From assembly GCA_021822385.1 (NCBI GenBank), contig JAKARC010000019.1:1-44278 (forward strand): a stretch of DNA of 44,278 nucleotides, read 5' to 3'. This document shows, piece after piece, positions 16,729-26,414 of the stretch. The notes beneath the pieces were generated by a model. The model was not told the DNA's origin, made no database searches, and worked only from the letters and a program-made list of their open reading frames with translations. Source of the stretch: Pseudomonadota bacterium. GTDB taxonomy: Bacteria > Pseudomonadota > Gammaproteobacteria > Steroidobacterales > Steroidobacteraceae. Position 1 is the first letter of the stretch. The number at the start of each line of letters is the position of its first letter. A program made the translations under genes and the position numbers.

Positions 16729-17454
16729 TCAGCCGATGCGGTGTCCGAGGTCGATGCCGGCAAGCTCGTAACCGGTCCTGAAATCGCGGATGTGCCGCGC
16801 CATCCACGCCGAGGCGGTCGCGGCGTCGCGTGCGCCCACGGCCTGCGTGATGCGCTGCTGCGCCGCGCCGATGCGCGCGCGCGCCTGCGGGACCTCGTCG
16901 ATCATGGCGCGCAGCGAGGGCTCGAGCAGCTGAATTAGCGGCTCGTGCACGAGCGCGAGCACCTGATTATGCGTGGCCGCGCCCAGGGCGCGGAAATACT
17001 CAGCGGTGTGCCGTACCGCCAGCTCGGTGGCGCGATTTTCCCCGGCGAAGAGATTGTGGGCATCGACCAGGCGCTCGAGGTCGGCGGCCGTGTGCGCAGC
17101 GGCCGCAGTCGCGGCGATGGGCGGCTCGAAGTGTCGCAGTGCCTCCCAGACCTCGAGGAAGGTGACATCGTGCAATGCCAGGGCGCGGCTCACGTCCCGC
17201 GCGACCTCGCCGTGTCTCGGCCGGCTGACGGTCATGCGCTTGGAGCCGGGCCGGCGTTCGATCAGGCCGCTGCACTCCAGCTCGCGCAGCGCCTCGCGCA
17301 CCGTCGAGCGGTTCACTCCGAGCTGACGCGCAAGCTCGGTCTCCGGCGGCAGCCGTTCGCCTTCGCGCAGCGCCCGGCTGCAGATGCGCTCGGTGATGAC
17401 CGCAGCAACTTGGCGATAGGCCGGCGCGAGGGGCAGTGGCGCGAATTCGCTCAT
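16729..17454 (-). CDS. GntR/FadR-family regulator of leucine/isovalerate genes
   Basis: Transcription factor of 241 residues. An N-terminal GntR winged helix occupies residues about 12-76 (LPPETELARQLGVNRSTVRE, then GLIERRPGSKRMTV), followed by an all-helical FCD-type ligand domain (about 95-225). It is encoded nine bases after the isovaleryl-CoA dehydrogenase gene, and the divergent promoter region of that gene carries an exact FadR-family operator, so it probably represses the leucine block and responds to a pathway acyl-CoA or acid. In most proteobacteria these genes are run by the MerR-type LiuR, so a GntR controller is less common. Family call sure; target is inferred from context. Confidence 0.85.
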   Translation of the reverse strand: MSEFAPLPLAPAYRQVAAVITERICSRALREGERLPPETELARQLGVNRSTVREALRELECSGLIERRPGSKRMTVSRPRHGEVARDVSRALALHDVTFLEVWEALRHFEPPIAATAAAAHTAADLERLVDAHNLFAGENRATELAVRHTAEYFRALGAATHNQVLALVHEPLIQLLEPSLRAMIDEVPQARARIGAAQQRITQAVGARDAATASAWMARHIRDFRTGYELAGIDLGHRIG

Positions 17455-17463
17455 CCGGCCCCC

Positions 17464-18627
17464 TCAGGCAAGTTGCTCGAACAGCTCGCGGCCGATCAGC
17501 ATGCGGCGAATCTCCTGGGTACCGGCGCCGATCTCATAGAGCTTCGCATCGCGCAGCAGTCGGCCGGCCGGATAATCATTGATGTAACCGTTGCCGCCCA
17601 GAGCCTGAATCGACTCGAGCGCCACGGCGGTGGCCTGCTGTGCCGCGAACAAGATGCATGCGGCCGCATCTTGCCGGCGCACCCGGCCCGTGTCGCAGGC
17701 GCGTGCGACCGAATAGACGTAGGCGCGCGAAGCCCCGAGAGCGGCGTACATGTCGGCAATCTTTGCCTGCATCAGCTCGAAGGTTCCGATCGGCTGGCCG
17801 AACTGCCTGCGCTCGCGTACGTAAGGCAGGACCAGATCGAGTGCGGCCGCCATCAGGCCGAGCGGGCCGCCGGCGAGCACGACCCGCTCGTAGTCGAGCC
17901 CGCTCATCAGCACCCGCACGCCGGCATTTTCCTCCCCCAGGCGGTTCTCCTGCGGCACCGGGCACTCCTCGAAGATCAGCTCGCAGGTGCTCGAGCCGCG
18001 CATGCCGAGCTTGTCGAGCTTCGGCGCGCTGCTGAAACCGGCAAAGTTGCGCTCGATGATGAATGCCGTGATGCCGCGACTGCCGGCGCTGCGATCGGTC
18101 TTGGCGTAAACGATGAGGACGTCGGCATCCGGACCATTGGTGATCCACATCTTCCGTCCGGTGAGGAAGTAGTGGCTGCCGCGCTTCTCGGCGGTCAGCT
18201 GCATAGCCGTGACGTCCGAGCCGGCCTGCGGCTCGGACATGGCGAGCGCGCCGACGTGCTCGCCGCTCAGCAGCTTGGGCAGGTAGCGTTCACGCTGTGC
18301 ATCCGTGCCGTTCAAGCACAGCTGATTGACGCACAGGTTGGAGTGCGCCCCATAGGACAGCCCGACCGCCCCGGAGGCGCGGGAGATTTCTTCCATGACG
18401 ATGACGTGCGCAAGGTAGCCGAGGCCCGCACCGCCCCAGCGCTCCGGTGCGGTGATGCCGAGCAGACCGAGGGCACCGAGCTCGGGCCACAAATCGCGGG
18501 GAAACTCGTTGCTGCGGTCGATTGCAGCGGCCCGCGGAGCGATGCGTGCGGCGGCGAAGCGCCGCACGTGGGTGCGCATCTGCTCGGTGGCCTCATCGAG
18601 GCCGAATTCGGTGTCGATGGCCGACAT
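17464..18627 (-). CDS. liuA: Isovaleryl-CoA dehydrogenase
   Basis: Flavin enzyme of leucine breakdown that oxidises isovaleryl-CoA to 3-methylcrotonyl-CoA and feeds electrons to ETF. It has 387 residues, normal for the family. The acyl-CoA dehydrogenase signatures are present ([19 protein letters not shown] and [20 protein letters not shown]). The catalytic base is Glu247 in [18 protein letters not shown], the position that separates isovaleryl-CoA dehydrogenase from other acyl-CoA dehydrogenases. The ATG at 18627 fits the family N-terminus; the open frame further upstream overlaps the divergent promoter and liuB. It is divergent from the carboxylase genes that perform the next step and is followed by its likely regulator. 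Confidence 0.94.
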   Translation of the reverse strand: MSAIDTEFGLDEATEQMRTHVRRFAAARIAPRAAAIDRSNEFPRDLWPELGALGLLGITAPERWGGAGLGYLAHVIVMEEISRASGAVGLSYGAHSNLCVNQLCLNGTDAQRERYLPKLLSGEHVGALAMSEPQAGSDVTAMQLTAEKRGSHYFLTGRKMWITNGPDADVLIVYAKTDRSAGSRGITAFIIERNFAGFSSAPKLDKLGMRGSSTCELIFEECPVPQENRLGEENAGVRVLMSGLDYERVVLAGGPLGLMAAALDLVLPYVRERRQFGQPIGTFELMQAKIADMYAALGASRAYVYSVARACDTGRVRRQDAAACILFAAQQATAVALESIQALGGNGYINDYPAGRLLRDAKLYEIGAGTQEIRRMLIGRELFEQLA

Positions 18628-18631
18628 GATC

Positions 18632-18661
18632 TTGTCATCCCGTGGACGATGATTGTATGAT
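18632..18661 (+). promoter_or_regulatory. Sigma-70-like promoter of the liuB-liuD operon
   Basis: TTGTCA (18632-18637, five of six) and TATGAT (18656-18661, five of six) with an 18-base spacer. Transcription would start near 18668, about 24 bases before the liuB ATG. The -10 box abuts the palindromic operator at 18660-18672, so a bound repressor should block RNA polymerase. Confidence 0.6.
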
Positions 18662-18672
18662 TGTCCGACAAT
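18660..18672. promoter_or_regulatory. FadR/GntR-family operator in divergent liu promoter
   Basis: ATTGTC-C-GACAAT, a perfect 13-base palindrome. Its core fits the FadR-subfamily consensus TNGTNNNACNA at every fixed position. It lies between divergent liuA and liuB, next to a -10 box, and the GntR/FadR-type gene at 16729-17454 is the obvious binder. A wider inverted pair, CTTGTCA (18631-18637) and TGACAAG (18683-18689), flanks it and repeats the same half-site. Confidence 0.65.
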
Positions 18673-18691
18673 TGTTAAGACCTGACAAGTC

Positions 18692-20296
18692 ATGGCTCGC
18701 ATTGCCTCACGGCTCGATACCCGCTCGCAGGAGTTCCAGGACAACGCCGAGGCGCTGCGGACCTGCACCGCGGCACTGCGCAGCGACGTCGAGCGCATCG
18801 AGCGCGGTGGCTCGAGCGAGGCGATGCAGCGCCACCGCGCCGCCGGCAAGCTCACGGTCCGGGAGCGGGTTCGTACGTTGCTCGACCCGGGCGCGCCGTT
18901 TCTCGAACTGTCCCAACTGGCTGCCCATGGGCTCTATGGGGGCGGAATCGCCTGCGCCGGCATCGTCACCGGTGTCGGCCGGGTGAGCGGCCGGGAGTGC
19001 GTCATCGTGGCCAACGATCCGACCGTCAAAGGCGGCACGTACTACCCGCTGACCGTCAAGAAGCACCTGCGCGCCCAGGAAATTGCGCGTGAGAACCGCC
19101 TGCCGTGCATTTATCTGGTCGAGAGTGGTGGCGCGTACCTGCCGGCACAGGACGAGGTGTTTCCCGACAAGGAGCATTTCGGCCGGATCTTCTTCAATCA
19201 GGCCACGCTGTCGGCGCTTGGGGTGGCGCAGATAGCGGTTGTGCACGGATCATGCACCGCCGGCGGCGCATACGTGCCGGCCATGTCGGATGAGAACGTG
19301 ATCGTCCGCAATCAGGGCCGGGTGTTTCTCGGGGGTCCCCCCCTGGTGAAAGCCGCCACCGGCGAGGACATCGATGCCGAATCGCTCGGCGGCGCCGAGG
19401 TGCATTGCCGGGAGTCCGGGGTGTGCGACCACTACGCCGAGAGCGACGCGCATGCGCTGGCCATTGCGCGGCGGATCGTGGCGCGGCTGCGTCCCGGGCC
19501 GGCGACCGACCCCCCGGTCGCGCCCCGCGAACCCTATTATCCGGCGCACGAAATCTATGGCGCGATACCGCAGAGCCTGCGCCGTCCCTTTGAGGTGCGC
19601 GAGATCATTGCGCGGCTCGTCGATGGCTCCGAACTCGATGAATTCAAGGCGCTTTATGGCACCACACTGGTGTGTGGCTGGGCCCATATTGGCGGTTATC
19701 CGGTTGGCATACTGGCCAACAATGGCATCCTGTTCTCAGCCAGCGCCTTGAAGGGCACGCATTTCATCGAGCTGTGCGCCCGCGAGGGCGTGCCGTTGCT
19801 GTTCCTGCAAAACATCACCGGCTTCATGGTGGGTGCCCAGGCGGAGGCCGGCGGCATCGCCCGCGACGGGGCGAAGCTGGTGACGGCGGTGGCGTGTGCG
19901 GGTGTGCCCAAGCTCACCGTGATCATCGGCGGCAGCTACGGGGCCGGCAACTACGCGATGTGCGGTCGGGCGTATGGACCACGGTTTCTGTTCCAGTGGC
20001 CGAACGCGCGCATCTCCGTCATGGGCGGGGAGCAGGCCGCCAGTGTCCTCGCCACGGTCAAGCGCACACAGATCGAAGGCGCGGGCGGGCACTGGTCGCA
20101 GGAGGACGAAGAAGCCTTCAAGCAGCCGATCCGTGACCAGTACGAGCGCCAGGGGCATCCGTACTACGCATCGGCGCGCCTCTGGGACGATGGCGTGATC
20201 GACCCGCTCGAGACCCGCCGGATCCTCACGTTGTGTCTGGCCGCGGTGCGCAACGCGCCGCCGGCGCCGACGCAGTTCGGGCTATTCAGAATGTGA
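18692..20296 (+). CDS. liuB: Methylcrotonyl-CoA carboxylase, carboxyltransferase (beta) subunit
   Basis: The 534-residue beta subunit transfers carboxyl from carboxybiotin to 3-methylcrotonyl-CoA, giving 3-methylglutaconyl-CoA in leucine degradation. The N-terminal [20 protein letters not shown] block, [35 protein letters not shown] and the C-terminal oxyanion segment [20 protein letters not shown] are typical of MCC beta rather than propionyl-CoA or acetyl-CoA carboxylase. Length is as usual (about 535). The ATG at 18692 has only a weak ribosome binding site and lies about 24 bases from the predicted transcription start. The stop overlaps a GTG (GTGA) that could be an alternative start for the alpha subunit. 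Confidence 0.94.
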   Translation: MARIASRLDTRSQEFQDNAEALRTCTAALRSDVERIERGGSSEAMQRHRAAGKLTVRERVRTLLDPGAPFLELSQLAAHGLYGGGIACAGIVTGVGRVSGRECVIVANDPTVKGGTYYPLTVKKHLRAQEIARENRLPCIYLVESGGAYLPAQDEVFPDKEHFGRIFFNQATLSALGVAQIAVVHGSCTAGGAYVPAMSDENVIVRNQGRVFLGGPPLVKAATGEDIDAESLGGAEVHCRESGVCDHYAESDAHALAIARRIVARLRPGPATDPPVAPREPYYPAHEIYGAIPQSLRRPFEVREIIARLVDGSELDEFKALYGTTLVCGWAHIGGYPVGILANNGILFSASALKGTHFIELCAREGVPLLFLQNITGFMVGAQAEAGGIARDGAKLVTAVACAGVPKLTVIIGGSYGAGNYAMCGRAYGPRFLFQWPNARISVMGGEQAASVLATVKRTQIEGAGGHWSQEDEEAFKQPIRDQYERQGHPYYASARLWDDGVIDPLETRRILTLCLAAVRNAPPAPTQFGLFRM

Positions 20297-20304
20297 GCAC
20301 GCCG

Positions 20305-22293
20305 ATGTTTCGTCGTCTCCTGATCGCCAACCGCGGCGAGATCGCGTGCCGGATTGCGCGCACTGCGCGCCGCATGGGACTCACCAGCATCGCGGTCTAC
20401 TCGGATGCCGATGCGGCGGCACGGCATGTGCGCATGGCGGATCTGGCGGTCCGCATCGGCCCGCCGCCTGCGGGCGCGAGTTACCTCAATGTGGAGGCAC
20501 TCATGGCCGCGGCGCGGGCGACAGGCGCCGAAGCCGTTCATCCCGGTTATGGCTTTCTCGCCGAAAGCGCCCGCTTCGCCCGAGCCTGCGCGGCTGTCGG
20601 GCTGATTTTTGTCGGCCCGGGTCCCGAGGCCATCGAATCGATGGGCGTCAAGAGCCAGGCCAAGGTGCGCGCGCGGGCCGCCGGCGTGCCGGTGCTGCCG
20701 GGCTACGCCGGTGAGCGGCAGGATCTTGCCCATCTCGAGGCCGAGGCTCTCGCTGCCGGTCTGCCGCTGATGATCAAGCCCGCCGCGGGCGGGGGTGGCA
20801 AGGGGATGCACGTCGTGCACGAGGCGACGCAGTTGCGCGCGGCGCTCGCGGCTGCGCGACGCCTGGCCGAGAGCAGTTTCGGGGACGGTGCGCTGCTCAT
20901 CGAGCGCTTTGTGCCGGCTGCGCGGCACGTCGAGGTGCAGGTGCTCGCCGATGCTCAGGGCCACTGCATCCACCTCGGTGATCGGGACTGCTCAATCCAG
21001 CGGCGTCATCAAAAGCTCATCGAGGAGGCCCCCGCGCCGGGGTTGCCCGAGCCACTGCGGACCCGGCTGCGCACGGCGGCCGTGCAAGTGGCGCGCGCGG
21101 TCGGTTACTGCAGCGCCGGAACAGTGGAGTTTCTGTACGACGGTCGAGAGTTTTATTTCCTCGAGATGAACACGCGGCTGCAGGTCGAACATACCGTTAC
21201 CGAGGCGGTGACGGGGCTCGATCTGGTCGAGTGGCAGCTGCGCATTGCCGCCGGCGACGCGCTGCCGTTCACCCAGGAGCAGATTGACATTCGCGGTCAC
21301 GCGATCGAGGCCCGGGTCTGTGCGGAGGATCCCGTGCGCGAGTTTCTGCCGAGCGCCGGGGTGCTGCGGCTCGCCGAGTGGCCGAATGATGTAGCGCTGC
21401 GGGTCGATGCGGGCTTTGACGGTGGTGACACGGTACCGGATGCGTATGACTCACTGCTCGCCAAGATGATCGTGTGGGCGCCGGAGCGCAGCGAGGCGGC
21501 GCGGGCGCTGGCGGCGGCGCTCGAGCATACGCATCTTGCCGGCGTGCGCAGCAACGAGCGCTGGTTGAGCCGCATCCTACGTTCCGACGTGTTCATGCGG
21601 GCACAGCACAGCGTCGCGACGCTGGCCGAGCACGCTGGCGCGTGGCTCGCGCCGGATCACCCCACGGATGCCGCCATCGCCCTGGCGGCGCTGCTCGTGT
21701 ACACACAGGGACGCAGCCGTAATCCGTGGTCGGCACGTGACGGCTTTACCCCGAATCTAATGGCAGCGTTCGAGCTCGAGATTGCGGCGGCCGGCATGAC
21801 CTATCGATTGACCGTGCAGTGCCAAGGCGGTGAACCGAGTGGCGTGTTGATTGCGGGCGGTCCGTCCAATGCGTGTCCGACGCCGCGGCTGGTGGCGGTC
21901 GCGGAATTGAGCGAGTCGGCCGGCTGGATTGCGGCGCGCTTGGACGCCCTCTACCGGCGAGCCCGGTATCTGTGCGAGGAAACACGGGTGCACCTGTGGT
22001 TCGAGACGGCGCATCACGAGTTCGAACTCGAGGATGCACGAACGTCTGCGCGCGACCCTGAGACAGTCACCGGGGGGTTGACCACGCCCTTGCCCGGTGT
22101 GGTGGTCGCGGTCAACGTCGCGGTCGGTCAGGCCGTGTGCTCGGGCGAGACGTTGATGGTGATCGAGGCGATGAAGATGGAGCACATCATCCGAGCGCCC
22201 TTCGATGGACGGGTGACAGCGATTCACTTCCAGCCGGGCGAGCGCGTTCCCCAGGGGAGCGATCTGCTCGCACTTGCCCGCGCCGGCGCGTAG
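20305..22293 (+). CDS. liuD: Methylcrotonyl-CoA carboxylase, biotin-carrying (alpha) subunit
   Basis: Biotin carboxylase plus biotin carrier in one chain, 662 residues. It starts with the biotin-carboxylase fold MFRRLLIANRGEIACRIART, followed by the ATP-grasp loop PAAGGGGKGM and EMNTRLQVEHTVTEAVTGLD. The C-terminal biotinyl domain carries the lysine in EAMKMEH (Lys624). It partners with the beta subunit eight bases upstream. ATG 20305 is used; a GTG at 20293 overlapping the liuB stop would add four residues. The next two leucine-pathway genes (3-methylglutaconyl-CoA hydratase and HMG-CoA lyase) do not follow, since pepN comes next on the other strand. Confidence 0.94.
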   Translation: MFRRLLIANRGEIACRIARTARRMGLTSIAVYSDADAAARHVRMADLAVRIGPPPAGASYLNVEALMAAARATGAEAVHPGYGFLAESARFARACAAVGLIFVGPGPEAIESMGVKSQAKVRARAAGVPVLPGYAGERQDLAHLEAEALAAGLPLMIKPAAGGGGKGMHVVHEATQLRAALAAARRLAESSFGDGALLIERFVPAARHVEVQVLADAQGHCIHLGDRDCSIQRRHQKLIEEAPAPGLPEPLRTRLRTAAVQVARAVGYCSAGTVEFLYDGREFYFLEMNTRLQVEHTVTEAVTGLDLVEWQLRIAAGDALPFTQEQIDIRGHAIEARVCAEDPVREFLPSAGVLRLAEWPNDVALRVDAGFDGGDTVPDAYDSLLAKMIVWAPERSEAARALAAALEHTHLAGVRSNERWLSRILRSDVFMRAQHSVATLAEHAGAWLAPDHPTDAAIALAALLVYTQGRSRNPWSARDGFTPNLMAAFELEIAAAGMTYRLTVQCQGGEPSGVLIAGGPSNACPTPRLVAVAELSESAGWIAARLDALYRRARYLCEETRVHLWFETAHHEFELEDARTSARDPETVTGGLTTPLPGVVVAVNVAVGQAVCSGETLMVIEAMKMEHIIRAPFDGRVTAIHFQPGERVPQGSDLLALARAGA

Positions 22294-22323
22294 CGCTCGA
22301 CGTGCGGGCTGTCCTGTCGGAGC

Positions 22324-25002
22324 TCAGGCGGCCAGGATGCGCTCAACCATCTCCGCCGTGTTGCGGCTCAGCTTCGGCGCAGCGAGGATGCGCTGCAGAG
22401 CTGCGCGCATCTTCGCCTGCCGCGCCCCGTCCATGCGGCGCCACTGTCCGAGAGGAGGCACCATCCGCGCCGCGACCTGCGGATTGAGCGGATCGAGCGC
22501 AAGGACGATGTCGGCGAGGAACTCGTAGCCTGCGCCGGAGGCGACGTGAAAGCGCACGGGGTTGGCGCTGCAGAAGCTGCCGACCAGGGCGCGCACCCGG
22601 TTGGGGTTGCGCAGGTCGAAATCGGGGTGCGCGACGAGGTTGCGCACCGTCGTCAGGGTGTCCGGCAGCCCCGCGGTGGCCTGGATGGCAAACCACTTGT
22701 CGAGCACCTGCGCGTTGGTGCGCCATTTGCTGTGAAACGTCGTGAGCGCCTCGGTCCGTTGCCGGCACTCGACGTTGGCGAGCGCCACCAGCGCGGCCAG
22801 CACATCCGTCATGTTGTTGCTCTGGTCGAATTGCGCCTTCGCCAGTTGTCTACCCTCCGCATCGCCAGCGGCGACCAGATAGGCAAGGCAGGCATTGCGC
22901 AGCGCGCGCCGCCCGATGGCCGCTGCCTCGATCCGATAGGGTCCCGAGTCGGTGAGTCGCTCATAGGTTGTCCGTAACGACTCGCGCAGTGCCTGGCCGA
23001 TCGCCGTGCGTGCCGTTTCGCGCGCGGCGTGCAGCGCGTCGGGGTCGACGGTCTGTTGCTGGTCGGCGAGATACGCCTCGCTCGGCAGCGCCAGTGCCTC
23101 CGCCGCAAACGCCGGGTCCGCTTCCGCCCCGGCCAAGGTTGCCGCAGCGGCGGCGATCACGCCCGCATCCAATTGCGCGGCCCTTCCCGCGCTCTGCGCC
23201 TGCGCCAGCGCGAGCAGCGCGTCGGTCGCGTAGCGCTGACTGGCGTCCCAGCGGACGAAGGGATCCTGGTCGTAGGTGGCGAGGAATCTCAGCTGCGACG
23301 GGCTCAGACCGTTCAGCCGCACCGGTGCGCTGAAGCCGCGCAGGAGCGAGGGGATCGGCTCAACCGGAACATCTTCGAACAGGAAGTGCGTTTCGGGCGC
23401 CTGGATCTTCAGCACCCGCGTACCGGGACTCACGGGCCCTTCCCCGGCGAGGCGCACGGGCAATTCGGTCCCCTCGGGGGTCAACAGACCCATTGCCCAC
23501 GGGATCACCAGGGGCTCCTTGTGCGGCTGACCGGGTGTCGGCGGGGTACGTTGTGTGACCGTCAGGTGATAGCGGCGGCTCGCCGGGTCGTACCGGTCGG
23601 AGACGGTGAGCTCGGGTGTGCCGGCCTGGTGGTACCAGAGCTTGAACCGGCTGAGATCGACACCCGAGGCATCTGCCATCGCCGCGACGAACTCATCGAT
23701 CGTGACAGCCTGATTATCGTGCCGGGCGAAATAGAGGTCCATGCCGCGGCGGAAGGCGTCGCGCCCGATGAGCGTCGCCATCATGCGGATGACTTCCGCG
23801 CCCTTGTTGTAGACCGTCGCGGTATAGAAGTTGTCGATCGCCTGATAGTGATCGGGCTGTACGGGATGAGCGAGGGGGCTCGCGTCCTCGCGAAACTGCG
23901 TGGCGCGCAGCACGCGCACGTCGGCGATGCGTTTGACCGCCGCCGAGCCCTGATCCATGGTGAACTCCTGATCGCGGTAGACCGTCAAGCCTTCCTTCAA
24001 CGACAGTTGGAACCAGTCGCGGCAGGTGACGCGATTGCCGGTCCAGTTGTGGAAATACTCGTGGCCGATGACCGATTCGATGCCCTGGTAATCGGCATCC
24101 GTCGCGCTGTCGGGGTCCGCCAGCACGTAGTGGGTGTTGAAGATATTGAGTCCCTTGTTCTCCATCGCACCCATGTTGAAATCGGATACGGCGGCGATGT
24201 TGAACACGTCGAGATCGTATTCGCGACCGAAGCGCTGCTCGTCCCATGCCATGGCTTTCTTGAGCGAGCGCATGGCGTGTGCGCAGCGACCTTCATCCCC
24301 GGGCCGCACCCAGATGGCGAGCGCCACCTCGCGCCCGGATCGGGTGGTGAAGCGGTCGCGTACCGCAACCAGCTGGCCCGCGACCAGTGCGAACAGGTAG
24401 CAGGGTTTGGGGTGCGGGTCGATCCAGGTAATGCGGTGACGGCCCTCCGGCAGCGTCTCGAGCGGACCGGGGTTGCCGTTCGATAGCAGCACGGGGTAAG
24501 CGGCTGCATCGGCGGTGAGACTGACGGTGTAGCGCGCCATGACGTCCGGCCGATCGGGGAAATAGGTGATGCGGCGGAATCCTTCGGCCTCGCATTGGGT
24601 GAAGAATGCGCCGTTGGACAGGTAAAGGCCCGACAGCTCCGTATTGCCCGCAGGGTCGATGACGGTCTCGAGTTCGAGTATGCAGGCGTCGCCGATGTCT
24701 TCGATGACGAGCGTTGTGTCCTCCAGTCGCCAGCGACCGGCATCCGGCACGGCGCCGTCGAGCACGATGGCGCGTACGGGTTGGCCCGCACCATCGAGGC
24801 GCAGTGCCTCGGCTGCCGTGGCCGCGGGGTTGCGGCGCAGCACGAGGCGCGAGCGTACGATCGTGGCCTGCGGATCGAGGGTAAAATCAAGCCCGACCGT
24901 GTCGACGAGGAAGGCTGGAGGGCGGTAATCGGCGAGCCGGGTTTCGCGCACTGTGTCCAGAGCGGCAGCGGCTCGGGTGGTAGTTTCATCTGAACTCGGC
25001 AT
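22324..25002 (-). CDS. pepN: Aminopeptidase N (M1 zinc metallopeptidase)
   Basis: Cytosolic broad-specificity aminopeptidase that finishes protein turnover. It has 892 residues (E. coli PepN about 870). The M1 exopeptidase motif GAMENKG is at 278-284, and the zinc site HEYFHNWTGNRVTCRDW begins at His314, with Glu315 as catalytic base and the third ligand in LKEGLTVYRDQEF. The N-terminal domain starts with YRPPAFLVDTVGLDF. The start at 25002 has GGGAGGT seven bases upstream; the frame is open much further but that stretch overlaps the glycosylase gene. It is probably last in a same-strand group with fixJ-like and glycosylase genes. All catalytic residues are present. Confidence 0.95.
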   Translation of the reverse strand: MPSSDETTTRAAAALDTVRETRLADYRPPAFLVDTVGLDFTLDPQATIVRSRLVLRRNPAATAAEALRLDGAGQPVRAIVLDGAVPDAGRWRLEDTTLVIEDIGDACILELETVIDPAGNTELSGLYLSNGAFFTQCEAEGFRRITYFPDRPDVMARYTVSLTADAAAYPVLLSNGNPGPLETLPEGRHRITWIDPHPKPCYLFALVAGQLVAVRDRFTTRSGREVALAIWVRPGDEGRCAHAMRSLKKAMAWDEQRFGREYDLDVFNIAAVSDFNMGAMENKGLNIFNTHYVLADPDSATDADYQGIESVIGHEYFHNWTGNRVTCRDWFQLSLKEGLTVYRDQEFTMDQGSAAVKRIADVRVLRATQFREDASPLAHPVQPDHYQAIDNFYTATVYNKGAEVIRMMATLIGRDAFRRGMDLYFARHDNQAVTIDEFVAAMADASGVDLSRFKLWYHQAGTPELTVSDRYDPASRRYHLTVTQRTPPTPGQPHKEPLVIPWAMGLLTPEGTELPVRLAGEGPVSPGTRVLKIQAPETHFLFEDVPVEPIPSLLRGFSAPVRLNGLSPSQLRFLATYDQDPFVRWDASQRYATDALLALAQAQSAGRAAQLDAGVIAAAAATLAGAEADPAFAAEALALPSEAYLADQQQTVDPDALHAARETARTAIGQALRESLRTTYERLTDSGPYRIEAAAIGRRALRNACLAYLVAAGDAEGRQLAKAQFDQSNNMTDVLAALVALANVECRQRTEALTTFHSKWRTNAQVLDKWFAIQATAGLPDTLTTVRNLVAHPDFDLRNPNRVRALVGSFCSANPVRFHVASGAGYEFLADIVLALDPLNPQVAARMVPPLGQWRRMDGARQAKMRAALQRILAAPKLSRNTAEMVERILAA

Positions 25003-25111
25003 GCGCAGACCTCCCAGAGCGGCGCAGTATACGCCGAGCAGACGGCGCGCAAAGGCGAGTCGCGGCGCTGCAGGCTGTGCGGACCCCGAGACGATGCGCC
25101 GGGCTTCTGCC

Positions 25112-25711
25112 CTAGCGTCGGGCGGTGGGTGCACCCCGGCCCGAGACGAAGGGCGAGTCGGCATCGAAGAATCGCCAGGGACGCTTGGCCCACGCGCCCG
25201 CGTAATCGACCCCGATGCGCTCGCTGCAGCGGATGCGCACGCGGCGCCGCACCTCCGGACGCTCGATCCAGAGTCTGTCCGCGCACAAGTCGAGGCCATT
25301 GTGTTGCCGGTCGATCCCCAGAGCGCGGCAGAGCAATCCGGGTCCGCACGCGCGTCCGGTGAGTCCCTCGATCGGCTCGAGTGCACGGAGCAGAACGGCA
25401 TGCGGTACGCCTTCCGCTCCGGTGACCACGTTCAGGCAATACCACAGACCGTAGATCAGGTAGACGTACGCGTGTCCGGGCGGGCCGAACATCACCTCGG
25501 TGCGTGGCGTGCGTCCGCGCGCAGAGTGTGCCGCCTGGTCGCTGGGTCCCAGATAGGCTTCGGTCTCGACGATCCGCCCGCGGCGTGATTGCGTGCCGAT
25601 GCGATGCACCAGGTGCATGCCGATGAGCGATCGTGCAATGCTGAGCGTGCTGCCGCTGTAGAACGTCCGAGTCAGCCGCGAGGTCCGCTGCTGGGAGCGT
25701 GCCGAGCTCAT
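25112..25711 (-). CDS. 3-methyladenine DNA glycosylase (AAG/MPG family)
   Basis: Base-excision repair enzyme that removes alkylated purines. The family core is present: LTRTFYSGSTLSIARSLIG, the catalytic Glu in GRIVETEAYLGPSDQAAHSA, and GPPGHAYVYLIYGLWYCLNV. ACGPGLLCRALGID is the conserved C-terminal block. The protein has about 199 residues, normal for bacterial members. Start ATG 25711 is preferred; another in-frame ATG at 25744 would add 11 residues, and neither has a strong ribosome binding site. It lies between a FixJ-type regulator and pepN on one strand. No alkylation-response regulator is visible nearby. Confidence 0.88.
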   Translation of the reverse strand: MSSARSQQRTSRLTRTFYSGSTLSIARSLIGMHLVHRIGTQSRRGRIVETEAYLGPSDQAAHSARGRTPRTEVMFGPPGHAYVYLIYGLWYCLNVVTGAEGVPHAVLLRALEPIEGLTGRACGPGLLCRALGIDRQHNGLDLCADRLWIERPEVRRRVRIRCSERIGVDYAGAWAKRPWRFFDADSPFVSGRGAPTARR

Positions 25712-25787
25712 TGCGCGGGAGTCGGCCACGCCCACAGATGGCATACCGCACCACGGCCGTCGGGGATCATTGCAGCCCAGATACAGT

Positions 25788-26414
25788 CTAAGTCTCGGTA
25801 TCGAGCACCATGCGCACGAGCTGAGCGAACGAGCTCGCGCCCATCTTTTCCATCACGCGCGCGCGATGAATTTCCACGGTGCGCTGGCTGACGCCAAGGT
25901 CCGCGGCCACCACTTTGTTGGGCTTGCCGCGGGTGATCAGGCTGAGCACTTCGCGTTCCCGCGGCGTAAGTGTTTCGAGATGCTCGCGGATACGGTCCCG
26001 CTGCTTCAGCTCCTGGCGCGTGCGCTGATCTTTCTCGAGCGCGCGCTGCACCCGATCGAGCAGATCCTGATCGCGGAAAGGCTTTTGCAGAAAGTCGAAG
26101 GCGCCATGCTGCATGGCTTCGACCGCCATGGGAATATCTCCGTGCCCCGTGATGAAAATCACGGGAATCGTCGCCCCGCGCAGATTGAGCACCTGCTGCA
26201 GTTCGAGGCCGCTCATGCCCGGCATGCGCACGTCGAGCACCACGCACCCGCTCTGGTGGGCATCATAGTGGGCCAGGAACTCCTGGGCGCTCGCATAGAC
26301 CGTGGTCGGCAGGCCGACCGATTTCAGCAGCAGTCGCAATGAGGCGCGTACCGCCTCGTCATCGTCGACGACGAAGACCGTGGGCTTTGGATCGCGAACG
26401 GGTTCCATGAGCAT
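25788..26414 (-). CDS. FixJ/NarL-type two-component response regulator
   Basis: A 208-residue regulator. The receiver domain (about 12-125) begins VFVVDDDEAVRASLRLLL, with phospho-acceptor Asp61 in VVLDVRMPGMSGL and the conserved Lys in DFLQKPFRDQDLL. A LuxR-type helix-turn-helix follows (TPREREVLSLITRGKPNKVV and VSQRTVEIHRARVMEKMGA). This is the FixJ/TodT layout. No histidine kinase is encoded beside it, so its partner is elsewhere. It begins at ATG 26414, with a second ATG two codons later. It is upstream of the glycosylase and pepN on the same strand and divergent from the DksA-like gene. The stimulus is unknown. Confidence 0.9.
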   Translation of the reverse strand: MLMEPVRDPKPTVFVVDDDEAVRASLRLLLKSVGLPTTVYASAQEFLAHYDAHQSGCVVLDVRMPGMSGLELQQVLNLRGATIPVIFITGHGDIPMAVEAMQHGAFDFLQKPFRDQDLLDRVQRALEKDQRTRQELKQRDRIREHLETLTPREREVLSLITRGKPNKVVAADLGVSQRTVEIHRARVMEKMGASSFAQLVRMVLDTET

